Shown one piece after another: positions 18,060 through 25,380 of a DNA stretch of 64,000 bases. Source of the DNA: CAVYHJ01 sp963768165 [NCBI: uncultured bacterium] (GTDB lineage Bacteria; UBP4; UBA4092). The notes beneath the pieces were generated by a model that was not told where the DNA came from, did no database searches, and worked only from the letters and a program-made list of their open reading frames with translations. Within the stretch, counting starts at the first letter, position 1. Each line of letters opens with the position of its first letter. The translations under genes were made by a program, and so were the position numbers. Location of the stretch: the NCBI GenBank assembly GCA_963768165.1, contig CAVYHJ010000002.1:620001-684000 (forward strand), written 5' to 3'.

Positions 18060-18079
18060 CTTTTGACGAACGTCAAAAG
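18060..18079. repeat. Palindrome CTTTTGACGAACGTCAAAAG, empty site of the IS element
   Basis: The 8-base arms flank a GAAC loop. The same sequence with one change in the arm is split by the IS element at 16221-17446, where GAAC is duplicated. The sequence before both copies is also alike (TGATGGAT--AACTTTT), so the two are copies of one dispersed repeat. Confidence 0.75.
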
Positions 18080-18101
18080 CGGATGGATTTCAGAGAGTTG
18101 G

Positions 18102-18127
18102 AATTCTTGCGCAGTTGCGCAAGAATT
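18102..18127. repeat. Perfect 12-bp hairpin with GT loop
   Basis: AATTCTTGCGCA and its exact complement flank GT. No U-run follows on either strand. It lies between two other palindromes in the repeat-rich gap before the zinc-ribbon gene. Confidence 0.6.
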
Positions 18128-18423
18128 ATTGGTGGACGGAGACTCCGTGACCGCAAAAAGCCCAAAGTTAAGAGTTGACAGCAAAAACCCTGAAAAAAAA
18201 TCCCCCCTTCCTAAAAGCCCTGAAAAAGACCTGAAAGAGATTAAAAGGAGAAGTGAAAAAGTGACGGAGTAAATACGGCCTTGGTACGGAGACAGTGTGT
18301 AGCTGGTTTTACACTTTTAAACGCCATATTAGTAATGATTATTAAGATGGAATCATTTTAAAAAAACACTTTATGCGTCAGGAAATTGAGGGCTTTTTTT
18401 ACTCTTCCATTTTATCCGAAGTT

Positions 18424-19266
18424 TTAGGTATCTACATCCCGATATTTGTTCAAAAACTTAATCAGACCCTTGTAACCGAGAAGTAACCATAATCCAATTC
18501 CAGCTCGAAGGAGAGATTGAATTAAGGTAATGGCTCTTAAACCAATACGATAATTATCTGTTTGGTAATGGTTGTTCATGTAAACTTCTTGCAGAAGTTG
18601 AAAAATCGACCCAAGGATTGCAGGAACTGCTATGACTAAATTATATAAGCCGATAGCGGAGAAAACAATTCTCTCCACATCTTTATAAGCCCATATAAGT
18701 TTCTCGTTGGGATGGTCCTCATCGGATACTATGTAACGGCTGATAGGGTTCGGCCTAAGGAAGAGTAGAAATCCAAGAATTGCCAAAAGGACTATAGGGA
18801 TTAAACCCACTACAGGATTCCTCATAAACGTATAAAATCCACTAGAAAGATATTCCACTACTATAAATAAGACACTAATCCCAAAAATCTTGCAGACCAA
18901 TGTGGCAATATCACGTTTATTCATCTCAGAATTTTCAAGGGGTGACTTTGTATCTGCCTTTTCTATTTGATATCTTTTTTGGCATTCTTCGTTTTTGCAA
19001 TAAAAGCCATTTTGGGCATCAATTAAACAATCAAAACAATAAGAATATCCACAAGATTTGCATACCCCAAGCACCTCCCGATCCGGATGGTTCCTGCAAT
19101 GGTCGGAAGGGATACCGGTTACGATATCTTGGGTTTCCTTCGAATCTGGAGAAATAGGTTTATTTTCATCCATGGACGGTGAGTTGGTTTTGATAACTTT
19201 CATTCCACAGAATTGGCAAAAATCAGAATCATCTCGAATGGATTTCCCACATTTTCCGCAAAACAT
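18424..19266 (-). CDS. Zinc-ribbon and B-box-like membrane protein, unknown function
   Basis: 280 residues. The N-terminus is a zinc ribbon (CGKCGKSI...CQFCGMK, residues 3-24). Residues about 57-98 form a B-box-like zinc site (CRNHPDREVLGVCKSCGYSY followed by C-x2-C and C-x4-C). After a polar linker come four to five hydrophobic segments (about 115-135, 142-160, 195-220 and 245-265), so the zinc domains should face the cytoplasm. The ribosome site AGGAGGAG precedes the ATG. It lies between repeat clusters upstream of the TIR genes. Zinc-ribbon membrane proteins like this are common and uncharacterised; no function is proposed. Confidence 0.7.
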   Translation of the reverse strand: MFCGKCGKSIRDDSDFCQFCGMKVIKTNSPSMDENKPISPDSKETQDIVTGIPSDHCRNHPDREVLGVCKSCGYSYCFDCLIDAQNGFYCKNEECQKRYQIEKADTKSPLENSEMNKRDIATLVCKIFGISVLFIVVEYLSSGFYTFMRNPVVGLIPIVLLAILGFLLFLRPNPISRYIVSDEDHPNEKLIWAYKDVERIVFSAIGLYNLVIAVPAILGSIFQLLQEVYMNNHYQTDNYRIGLRAITLIQSLLRAGIGLWLLLGYKGLIKFLNKYRDVDT

Positions 19267-19406
19267 AAACTCTCCTCCTTTTATCTAATCATAAACCTTA
19301 CATAAATATACGTCAATTGCAACGACTGGAAAAAGACAGGAGCGTACCGGAGTAATCGGATGGGGAGTCTAAAATGTCATAGGGAATATCGCAAAGAGCA
19401 TTTTAT

Positions 19407-19441
19407 GCGTCGGGAATGGAACGAAGTGAATTTCCCAACGC
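19407..19441. repeat. REP-like palindromic repeat
   Basis: GCGTCGGGAA against TTCCCAACGC. It forms the start of the first copy of the 103-base direct repeat. Confidence 0.6.
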
Positions 19442-19510
19442 CCTCCTTGTGATAATAAGAGATTCTTCCATCTCTTTATATATCCTAAGGTCAGAAAAAT
19501 AATAATGGAA

Positions 19511-19545
19511 GCATCGGGAATAGGTGAAGCAAAAGTTCCCGATGC
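19511..19545. repeat. REP-like palindromic repeat
   Basis: GCATCGGGAA against TTCCCGATGC, with a spacer nearly the same as in the copy at 2169-2203. Confidence 0.65.
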
Positions 19546-19571
19546 ATCTCATTAAACTCAAGGTTTTCTAT

Positions 19572-19606
19572 GCGTCGGGAATGAAATGAAATGGATTTCC
19601 CGACGC
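19572..19606. repeat. REP-like palindromic repeat
   Basis: GCGTCGGGAA against TTCCCGACGC. It forms the start of the second copy of the 103-base direct repeat. Confidence 0.65.
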
Positions 19607-19712
19607 CCTCCTTGTGATAATGAGAGGTTCTTTCATCTCTTTAAATAATCTAAGGTCAGAAAAATAATAAAGGTAGCAAGGGTTATGGTTGAAGGATTTC
19701 AGGTTAAGTGTA

Positions 19713-20705
19713 CTATTTAATTTTTGGTGTTTCTCCAGAACGGAGATCCCTAACTAAACGTGCCAAAGATTTTTTATATTCCTTTGGATTATTCCATTCA
19801 CGGAAGTCCCCAATATTTTTAGCAATTACATCGGCTTTACGAGGATGTTCCCAACCTTTGAAAATATAATCATCCAGCCGAATAGGAAATAGAACGTTTT
19901 TGGTTATTCCTTTCCTTTTGAAATCATCCTCTTTTTGAAGAGCTCGTTCAATTTCTCTAAGTACAACAGGTGCATTTAAAGAGCTTTTGCTACATATCAC
20001 GATTAGTTTATCATATCGTTTAACAGCCTTATCAACTTCACCAATTAAATCTTCACCCCATTTAGCATCCTCTTTCCAACGCCATACCCGAACACCATTA
20101 TCCTGTAAATCTTGATAAAGACATTTACTAAAAATATCATCATTCTCTGTAAAAGATATGAAACAACTATAAAATTCAAAAGCTTTACCAGTAAGTGAAT
20201 TTAGGTAGTCAATCAAAATATCGGGAACACCAGCTCCCTTAAGAAATACTTTTGGGATTTTTCCTTTTGATTTAAATAAAGTGTCTACACTAATGGAGCT
20301 GGGAGCGAGATGTTCAACCATCTCCAATCCTATGGTCTCCGATAAATCAACATCTACGAATATAGTAGAACAACACTTGGCTCCCTGGAGCTTGGCTTCC
20401 TGGAGAGAGGCTTTATAGAGAGTGACAAAATTAAGATTGGCTCCCCGGAGATCGGCTCCCCTGAGATCGGTTGCCCAGAGAGTAGCTCCTAGGAGAGTGG
20501 CATCCTTGAGATTGGCTCCCCAGAGATTGGTTGCCTGAAGATTGGCTCCCATGAGAGTGGCTCCTTGGAGATTGGCTCTATAGAGGTTGGCAAGCTGGAG
20601 ACCGGCTTCAACTAAATCAAGTTGAATATCTTTATTTTCAACTCTCCATTCTTTTATTGCTTTAGCACCTTGCTTTACTACTTCCATATGCTCAGGATTT
20701 GCCAT
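19713..20705 (-). CDS. Pentapeptide-repeat/TIR-domain protein, paralogue 1 (divergent TIR)
   Basis: 330 residues. The N-terminal signature MANPEHMEVVKQG...EWR--NKDI is followed by about 16 pentapeptide repeats (A-N/D-L-x-x, residues 36-120). A conserved linker (DVDLSETIGLEMVEHLAPSS, KGKIP--FLKGAG) leads to a TIR domain (about 178-320). The TIR start is FYSCFISFTENDD, so the usual SK of the BB-adjacent SHSSKD motif is missing. The Trp before the catalytic glutamate is replaced (APVVLRE, E251 kept). It shares architecture with the next two genes but is the shortest and most divergent. TIR domains in bacteria often cleave NAD+; enzymatic activity here is uncertain. It has its own promoter. Confidence 0.85.
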   Translation of the reverse strand: MANPEHMEVVKQGAKAIKEWRVENKDIQLDLVEAGLQLANLYRANLQGATLMGANLQATNLWGANLKDATLLGATLWATDLRGADLRGANLNFVTLYKASLQEAKLQGAKCCSTIFVDVDLSETIGLEMVEHLAPSSISVDTLFKSKGKIPKVFLKGAGVPDILIDYLNSLTGKAFEFYSCFISFTENDDIFSKCLYQDLQDNGVRVWRWKEDAKWGEDLIGEVDKAVKRYDKLIVICSKSSLNAPVVLREIERALQKEDDFKRKGITKNVLFPIRLDDYIFKGWEHPRKADVIAKNIGDFREWNNPKEYKKSLARLVRDLRSGETPKIK

Positions 20706-20732
20706 ATTGTTTTGACTCCTTTTCTAAGTGAA

Positions 20733-20761
20733 ATGATAAGGTTAGAATCAAGGAAAGTCAA
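20733..20761 (-). promoter_or_regulatory. Sigma-70 promoter of TIR paralogue 1
   Basis: On the minus strand, TTGACT, 17 bases, TATCAT. The ATG is 28 bases past the -10, after AAGGAG. The two other TIR genes have almost the same sequence at the same distance. Confidence 0.75.
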
Positions 20762-20884
20762 TGTTGTTGAAAGAATTTCTTTTATTCAATTCAAAGAGGT
20801 TAATATATTTAATTTGACTTTTTTGGTAAAAAATAATAAACTTTCATTATCAAATTAATATTACTTGGATTGATATAAATAAAA

Positions 20885-22252
20885 TTATTCTATTTTTAGT
20901 GGTTCTTCTGCACGTAAGTCATATAAGAGACGCTTAAAGCTATACTGAAAATTATCATGAATTTTCCAATCTAAGAAATCAGGAATATAATATTTTCGTA
21001 CTTCAATTGCTAAATCTTCTCCAGAATCTGTGTCAAAACATTCCCATTCTGTTATCATTTTCATACCAACAAGACGTATGGGAAAAAGTACTCGTTTATT
21101 CAATATTTTTTCTTTAATCCTTGCTTTTCGTATTTCCGTCTCAACCCATTTACTATGGATACTATTCTCCGAAAGAACCAACAAAAGTTTGTCATATTTT
21201 TTTATTGCTTGTTCGATCTGATCATTTAGAAATCTACCTCCTTTCATATCCTCTGGAGCATACCAAACCCTTAAATGTTCATCTCGTAACCTTGAAAAAA
21301 GTCTTTTACAAAATTCATCATCCTTACTACTATGGCTAAGAAAACAGGAATAAAATTGAATAGGCTTCATTGCTCCTATAAGAGAGTCTAAATTATCAAT
21401 TAAGGTATAAGGAATACCTGCACCTTCTAAAAATTCTCTTGGAATTTTACCATTTGACATAAATAAGGTGTCTACACCAATGGAACTGGGAGTTCGATGT
21501 TCAACCATCTCCAATCCTATGGTTTCCGATAAATCAACATCTCCGAAAGTTGTATTACCACATATAACTCCCCGTAGATCGGCTCCCCGTAGATCGGCTC
21601 CCTGAAGATCGGCTCCCCGTAGATCAGCTCCCTGAAGATTGGCTCCCTGGAGATCGGTTCCTTGGAGATCGGCTCCCTGAAGATCGGCTCCCTGAAAATC
21701 AGCTCCCTGGAGATTAGCTCTCTGGAAATCGACTTCTCTAAGACCGGCTTTCTGGAGATGAGTTCCTCTAAGATGGGCTTCCTCAAGATGAGCTCCTTGG
21801 AGATCGGCTCCCTGGAGATTGGCTTCCCAGAGATCGGATCCCTGGAGATCGGCTCCCCGGAGATTAGCTCCCTGTAGATCGGCTTCTCTAAGACGAGCTT
21901 CTTTAAGATTTGCTCCCCAGAGATAAGCTCCCTTGAGATAAGTTCCCAAGAGATAGGCTTTATCAAGATGGGCTTTCTGGAGATTGGCTCCCTGAAGATC
22001 AGCTCCCTGGAGATTGGCTTCCACGAGATTGGCACCCCCAAGATAAGCTCCTTTAAGATTGGTTTTAAAGAGGTTGGCTCCCCAGAGATTGGCTCCCCCG
22101 AGATTGGCTCCCCCGAGATCGGCTCCACGGAGATCGATTCTCTGGAGATCGGCGTTAATTAGATCAAGCCGAATATCTTTATTTGTAACTCTCCATTCAT
22201 TAAAAACTTTAAACCCTTGCTTTACTATTTCAACATGTTCTGGATTTGCCAT
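20885..22252 (-). CDS. Pentapeptide-repeat/TIR-domain protein, paralogue 2
   Basis: 455 residues. After MANPEHVEIVKQG...EWR--NKDI comes an unusually long block of about 42 pentapeptides (residues 35-245), expected to form a right-handed beta helix. The family linker follows (CGNTTFGDVDLSETIGLEMV, NGKIPREFLEGAG), then a full TIR domain (about 300-450) with SHSSKDDEF, VWYAPEDMKGG and SKWVETE. E373 aligns with the catalytic glutamate of NAD-cleaving TIR domains (WVxxE). The repeat DNA has a 15-base period with near-identical units, so length variation by slippage is likely. Related pentapeptide-TIR fusions are known in cyanobacteria and other bacteria without assigned function. Immune NADase is the leading inference. 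Confidence 0.88.
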   Translation of the reverse strand: MANPEHVEIVKQGFKVFNEWRVTNKDIRLDLINADLQRIDLRGADLGGANLGGANLWGANLFKTNLKGAYLGGANLVEANLQGADLQGANLQKAHLDKAYLLGTYLKGAYLWGANLKEARLREADLQGANLRGADLQGSDLWEANLQGADLQGAHLEEAHLRGTHLQKAGLREVDFQRANLQGADFQGADLQGADLQGTDLQGANLQGADLRGADLQGADLRGADLRGVICGNTTFGDVDLSETIGLEMVEHRTPSSIGVDTLFMSNGKIPREFLEGAGIPYTLIDNLDSLIGAMKPIQFYSCFLSHSSKDDEFCKRLFSRLRDEHLRVWYAPEDMKGGRFLNDQIEQAIKKYDKLLLVLSENSIHSKWVETEIRKARIKEKILNKRVLFPIRLVGMKMITEWECFDTDSGEDLAIEVRKYYIPDFLDWKIHDNFQYSFKRLLYDLRAEEPLKIE

Positions 22253-22279
22253 ATTATTTAAACTCCTTCCCGAATTGAA

Positions 22280-22308
22280 ATGATAAGGTTAGGAACAGGA
22301 AAAGTCAA
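22280..22308 (-). promoter_or_regulatory. Sigma-70 promoter of TIR paralogue 2
   Basis: TTGACT-17-TATCAT on the minus strand. The -10 is followed by TTCAATTCGGGAAGGAG and the ATG. The spacer differs from that of paralogue 3 at only a few positions. Confidence 0.75.
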
Positions 22309-22354
22309 TGTTGAAAGAATCGTTTTAAATCAATTCAAAAGAGGATAATACTAT

Positions 22355-23557
22355 TTATTTGATTTTTAATGGTTCTTCTGATCGTAAGTCATCCAAGAGA
22401 CGTTTAAAGCTTATTTCAAAATTATCATGATCTTTCCAGTTGGAGAAATCAGGGATAAAATATTTTCTAACTTCAATAGCTAAATCTTCCCCGGTATCCG
22501 AATCAAAACATGTCCACTTTTTTAATTGATCAATAGTAATTAATCGAATGGGGAATAATATTCTTTTGTTTGATTCTCGTTCTTTTTTTCTTGCATTGAG
22601 AATTTCCGTCTCAACCCATTTACTATGGATACTATTCTCTGATAGTACTAATAAGAGTTTGTCATAGACTCTAATGGCTTTGGTAATCTGGTCAATTAAT
22701 AATTCCCCTCCCTTTAATTCCTCTGGAGCATACCAAATCCGTAATTGTTCGTCTCGTAACCTTGAAAAAAGTCTCTTGCAAAACCTTTCATCTTTACTGC
22801 TATGGCTCAAAAAACAGGAATAAAATTGGATGGGTTTCAATGCCCCAATTAGATCGGGTAGATATTTAATTAAAGAATCATGAACACCCGCACCTAATAA
22901 AAATTCTCTGGGAATTTTTCCTTTTGATTTAAACAATGAGTTTTCTCCAATAGTGCTGGGATAATTATGCATGACCGTCTCCAATCCTATAGCCTCGGAT
23001 AAATCAACATCCCCAAAAAAAGTATCACCACATATAGCACCTAAGAAATTGGCTCGTTTAAGATAAGTTCCTATGAGGAAGGCACTTTGGAGATCGGCTT
23101 CCTCGAGATGGGCTTCCGTGAGATCGGTTTCCTTGAGATAGGCGCTCTGAAAATTGGCTCTCTGAAGATAGGTTCCATGGAGATTGGCTCCCTCGAGATT
23201 AGCTTCTGTGAGATTAGCATCTTGGAGATGGGCTCCCGAAAGATCAGCATTTCGTAGAAAAGCTCCTATGAGAAGGGCTTCCATGAGATAAGCTCCTTGG
23301 AAATTGGTTTCCTCGAGATCGGCTCCTTCGAGGTTGGCTCCCTCGAGATCGGCTCCTTGGAGGTTGGCTCCGTCGAGATCGGCTCCTTGGAGATTAGCTT
23401 CCACAAGATTGGCTCCCTGAAGATTAATTCCCATGAGATTGGTGCCATGGAGATTGGCATAACTTAGATCAAACTTTGTATCTTTGTTTTTATATCTCCA
23501 TTCATAAATTGCTCCAAATCCTCGAATTACTACTTCCTCGTGTTCAGGATTTGCCAT
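22355..23557 (-). CDS. Pentapeptide-repeat/TIR-domain protein, paralogue 3
   Basis: 400 residues from MANPEHEEVVIRG. I chose this ATG at 23557 because it matches the start of the two paralogues and follows GGGAAGGAG; a TTG seven codons upstream lies over the ribosome site. About 30 pentapeptides (residues 35-180) precede the shared linker (CGDTFFGDVDLSEAIGLETV) and a TIR domain (about 245-395) with SHSSKDERF, IWYAPEELKGG and SKWVETE (E318 as candidate catalytic residue). The TIR is very close to paralogue 2, including the tail FIPDF-NWK-HDNF--SFKRLL, so these two are the most recent duplication. First gene of the trio, just after hypB. Confidence 0.88.
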   Translation of the reverse strand: MANPEHEEVVIRGFGAIYEWRYKNKDTKFDLSYANLHGTNLMGINLQGANLVEANLQGADLDGANLQGADLEGANLEGADLEETNFQGAYLMEALLIGAFLRNADLSGAHLQDANLTEANLEGANLHGTYLQRANFQSAYLKETDLTEAHLEEADLQSAFLIGTYLKRANFLGAICGDTFFGDVDLSEAIGLETVMHNYPSTIGENSLFKSKGKIPREFLLGAGVHDSLIKYLPDLIGALKPIQFYSCFLSHSSKDERFCKRLFSRLRDEQLRIWYAPEELKGGELLIDQITKAIRVYDKLLLVLSENSIHSKWVETEILNARKKERESNKRILFPIRLITIDQLKKWTCFDSDTGEDLAIEVRKYFIPDFSNWKDHDNFEISFKRLLDDLRSEEPLKIK

Positions 23558-23584
23558 ATTGTTTTGACTCCTTCCCAAATTGAA

Positions 23585-23613
23585 ATGATATGATTAGAAA
23601 CAGGAAATGTCAA
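23585..23613 (-). promoter_or_regulatory. Sigma-70 promoter of TIR paralogue 3
   Basis: TTGACA-17-TATCAT, close to consensus, on the minus strand. The leader to the ATG is about 20 bases and contains GGGAAGGAG. Confidence 0.8.
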
Positions 23614-23634
23614 CATTCATTCAAATAATTATCT

Positions 23635-23669
23635 GCGTCAGGAAATTCACTTCTTTCCATTCCCGACGC
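23635..23669. repeat. REP-like palindromic repeat after hypB
   Basis: GCGTCAGGAA against TTCCCGACGC, between the hypB stop (23689) and the first TIR promoter. It could act as transcript end for the hydrogenase operon. Confidence 0.6.
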
Positions 23670-23688
23670 ATATTATGGGATATTTATA

Positions 23689-24363
23689 TTATTTCAAGGA
23701 TACCGAAGGGATGGGAGATTTTTGGGTTTGTTGCGCAAGCCAGGCAATCCATTGATCCATGCCCTGACCGGTTTTGCAGGAAAGTTCAAAGACGGGGGCT
23801 TGGGGATTGAGTTTATGTAAATCTTCGTAGAATTGTTCTTTACGAAATTCCAGATAGGGTAACAAATCAATTTTATTCAGGATGACACAAGTCGCGTCAC
23901 GGAAGAGTTTGGGATATTTGAGAATTTTGTCATCCCCTTCGGGTACACTGAGAACAGCAATTTTGGCGGATTCGCCGATATCGAATTCCGCGGGACAAAC
24001 CAAATTCCCGACATTTTCAATAAACAGAATATCCAGCGAATTCAAATCCACATTTTCCAACGCGTGATGCACCAGGTTGGCATCCAGATGGCAGGAACCT
24101 TCGGTTAATAGTTGAACGACCGGCACATTATGTTTTTGAATCCTATCGGCATCCCGTGTGGTCGCCAGGTCTCCTTCCAAAACGAAAATATTGTACGCGT
24201 CCCGCAATCGGTCAATGGTGCATTCCAGGATGGAGGTTTTTCCGGAACCGGGTGAACTCATCAGATTCAGACAGAGGATTTGTTTCTCCAACAAGGTTTT
24301 CCGGGTTCGCTGTGCCCAGTCATCATTGGCTTTCATTAACCGTTTGACAATTTTTATTTCCAT
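23689..24363 (-). CDS. hypB: Hydrogenase nickel incorporation GTPase HypB
   Basis: The GTPase that, with HypA, inserts Ni into the hydrogenase large subunit. 224 residues with P-loop SSPGSGKT near residue 38, the metal/nucleotide switch segment EGDLATTRDADRI, ENVGNLVCPAEFDIG and the guanine motif NKIDLL. There is no histidine-rich nickel-storage stretch at the N-terminus, so this is the short form. It follows hypA by 12 bases and is the last gene of the hydrogenase operon before the TIR island. Confidence 0.96.
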   Translation of the reverse strand: MEIKIVKRLMKANDDWAQRTRKTLLEKQILCLNLMSSPGSGKTSILECTIDRLRDAYNIFVLEGDLATTRDADRIQKHNVPVVQLLTEGSCHLDANLVHHALENVDLNSLDILFIENVGNLVCPAEFDIGESAKIAVLSVPEGDDKILKYPKLFRDATCVILNKIDLLPYLEFRKEQFYEDLHKLNPQAPVFELSCKTGQGMDQWIAWLAQQTQKSPIPSVSLK

Positions 24364-24375
24364 AATGTCATCATT

Positions 24376-24723
24376 TCAATTATCCGACAATTCAATCGAA
24401 TCAAGAACCAATTCATTGCCCGACACCATGTTCACATCTACCGACCCGCACTTGGGACAAATAAAATCATATTCTGTCACTTCCACTCGCTCCGCGCATT
24501 TTCGGCAAACAATACAAATCGGAATTTCCTTCAGGAGCAATTGTGACCCTTCCAACCGAGTGCCTTGACTAGCTACATCATAACAGAATCTCATCATTTC
24601 AGGAACAAACTGGCGCATTTTCCCCATAGTGACAGAGACGGATTTTACCTTGCGTTCGGGATATGGTTTGATTTCTAATTGAACGCTTTCGACTAATTCC
24701 TCTATGACAGAGACTTCATGCAT
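24376..24723 (-). CDS. hypA: Hydrogenase nickel metallochaperone HypA
   Basis: 115 residues from MHEVSVIEELVESVQ. The His2/Glu3 nickel site fixes the start at 24723 rather than four codons upstream. The zinc site is C-x2-C...C-x2-C (CRKCAERVEVTEYDFICPKC). It sits between the maturation protease and hypB. Its leader consists of heptamer repeats (24728-24760), and the unit TGGACTT supplies the only ribosome-site-like GGA, 7 bases from the ATG. Confidence 0.94.
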   Translation of the reverse strand: MHEVSVIEELVESVQLEIKPYPERKVKSVSVTMGKMRQFVPEMMRFCYDVASQGTRLEGSQLLLKEIPICIVCRKCAERVEVTEYDFICPKCGSVDVNMVSGNELVLDSIELSDN

Positions 24724-24727
24724 AATT

Positions 24728-24760
24728 AAGTCCAAAGTTCAAAGTCTAAAGTCCAAAGTA
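24728..24760. repeat. Heptanucleotide tandem repeat in the hypA leader
   Basis: Period-7 units AAGTCCA, AAGTTCA, AAGTCTA, AAGTCCA, AAGTAAT. On the coding strand these are TGGACTT/TAGACTT units, the same family as the hypD-hypE junction (12244-12278). It takes up most of the gap between the protease gene and hypA. Confidence 0.7.
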
Positions 24761-24786
24761 ATTTAAAACATACTCCAAAATCTTTA

Positions 24787-25329
24787 TTACCCTTTTGACC
24801 CTTGCATGATCCGGCGGTAACAAGGAGGAGGGAATCCCGGTTTCCTGGGTAATTCACCGGTTTTGACCATAGCAAGGATGTCCACCACCATGTCATCGGC
24901 GGCTTGCTTAGTTTTCTCGGTTAACTCCGTGCCGAAATTAAAATCAGTGCCTTTTACTGAAAAGAGCATCCCCGCCGGCGATTTATGATGCAGCGATTGA
25001 CACATACCTAACAGTGTCATGGGAGTCAAATGATGTGAAATCGCGCCGACTTCATATCCCGGTTCAATCACTGTGATTTTAGTCCAATCCTCGACATCGC
25101 TGACATGGCAATCAATAAAAATTACCAAATCATAGTCTTTCGCGGTATCCGCCCATTCAATTTCCAATTGTTGCAGGGTCTCTATGGTGACATAGTCCGG
25201 CACCATTGGAGTTAATTTCTCAGCAATATACCACCCTACCCGGTCGTCTTTTCGATTGGGATTCCCATAGGCAAGAATGAGAATAGGATTATGATGTGTG
25301 GTTTTGGGTTTTTTTGTATCCGACTCCAT
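24787..25329 (-). CDS. Hydrogenase maturation protease
   Basis: Endopeptidase of the HyaD/HycI/HoxW type that removes the C-terminal tail of the large subunit after Ni insertion. 180 residues: LILAYGNPNRKDDRVGWYIA carries the metal-binding region near the N-terminus (GN-x-x-R-x-D-D-x-V-G), VIFIDCHV contains the second acidic site, and SHHLTP holds the conserved His. It lies 51 bases downstream of hydL, whose [12 protein letters not shown] tail is its expected substrate. Confidence 0.92.
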   Translation of the reverse strand: MESDTKKPKTTHHNPILILAYGNPNRKDDRVGWYIAEKLTPMVPDYVTIETLQQLEIEWADTAKDYDLVIFIDCHVSDVEDWTKITVIEPGYEVGAISHHLTPMTLLGMCQSLHHKSPAGMLFSVKGTDFNFGTELTEKTKQAADDMVVDILAMVKTGELPRKPGFPPPCYRRIMQGSKG

Positions 25330-25380
25330 ATTTTACGCTCCTAACTTTGCAGGGTTGAGACAGGGCTCAACCTCTACTAT

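Larger units (their letters stand above)
17964..18423. other. Intergenic region with several palindromes
   Basis: Contains the uninterrupted IS target palindrome (18060-18079) preceded by a sequence like the IS end (CCTCTGAAAAA near 18033), a perfect 12-bp hairpin (18102-18127), a smaller hairpin (ACGGA/TCCGT near 18136) and half of a GCGTC-GGAA repeat near 18374. A short plus-strand frame (18063-18272) is made of these repeats and is not taken as a gene. Confidence 0.55.
19267..19712. other. Intergenic region with duplicated repeats downstream of the TIR genes
   Basis: About 103 bases at 19406-19508 are repeated at 19571-19673 (offset 165) with about 85% identity by eye. Each copy begins with a GCGTCGGGAA palindrome and continues CCCTCCTTGTGATAAT. 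A third palindrome (19511-19545) lies between them. No gene is seen. Confidence 0.65.

Noticed and set aside
18063-18272. 69-residue plus-strand frame
   Set aside because: It starts inside a palindrome and translates repeats; no ribosome site or homology is visible.
21560-22140. CRISPR-like array of evenly spaced units
   Set aside because: The period is 15 bases without unique spacers and is fully explained by coding pentapeptides.
21517-22162. Long alternative reading frames in the pentapeptide region (repeated EPISGEPIS on the minus strand and EIGSLKI on the plus strand)
   Set aside because: They result from the 15-base DNA period being open in several frames. The pentapeptide/TIR frame has a promoter, ribosome site and conserved domains.
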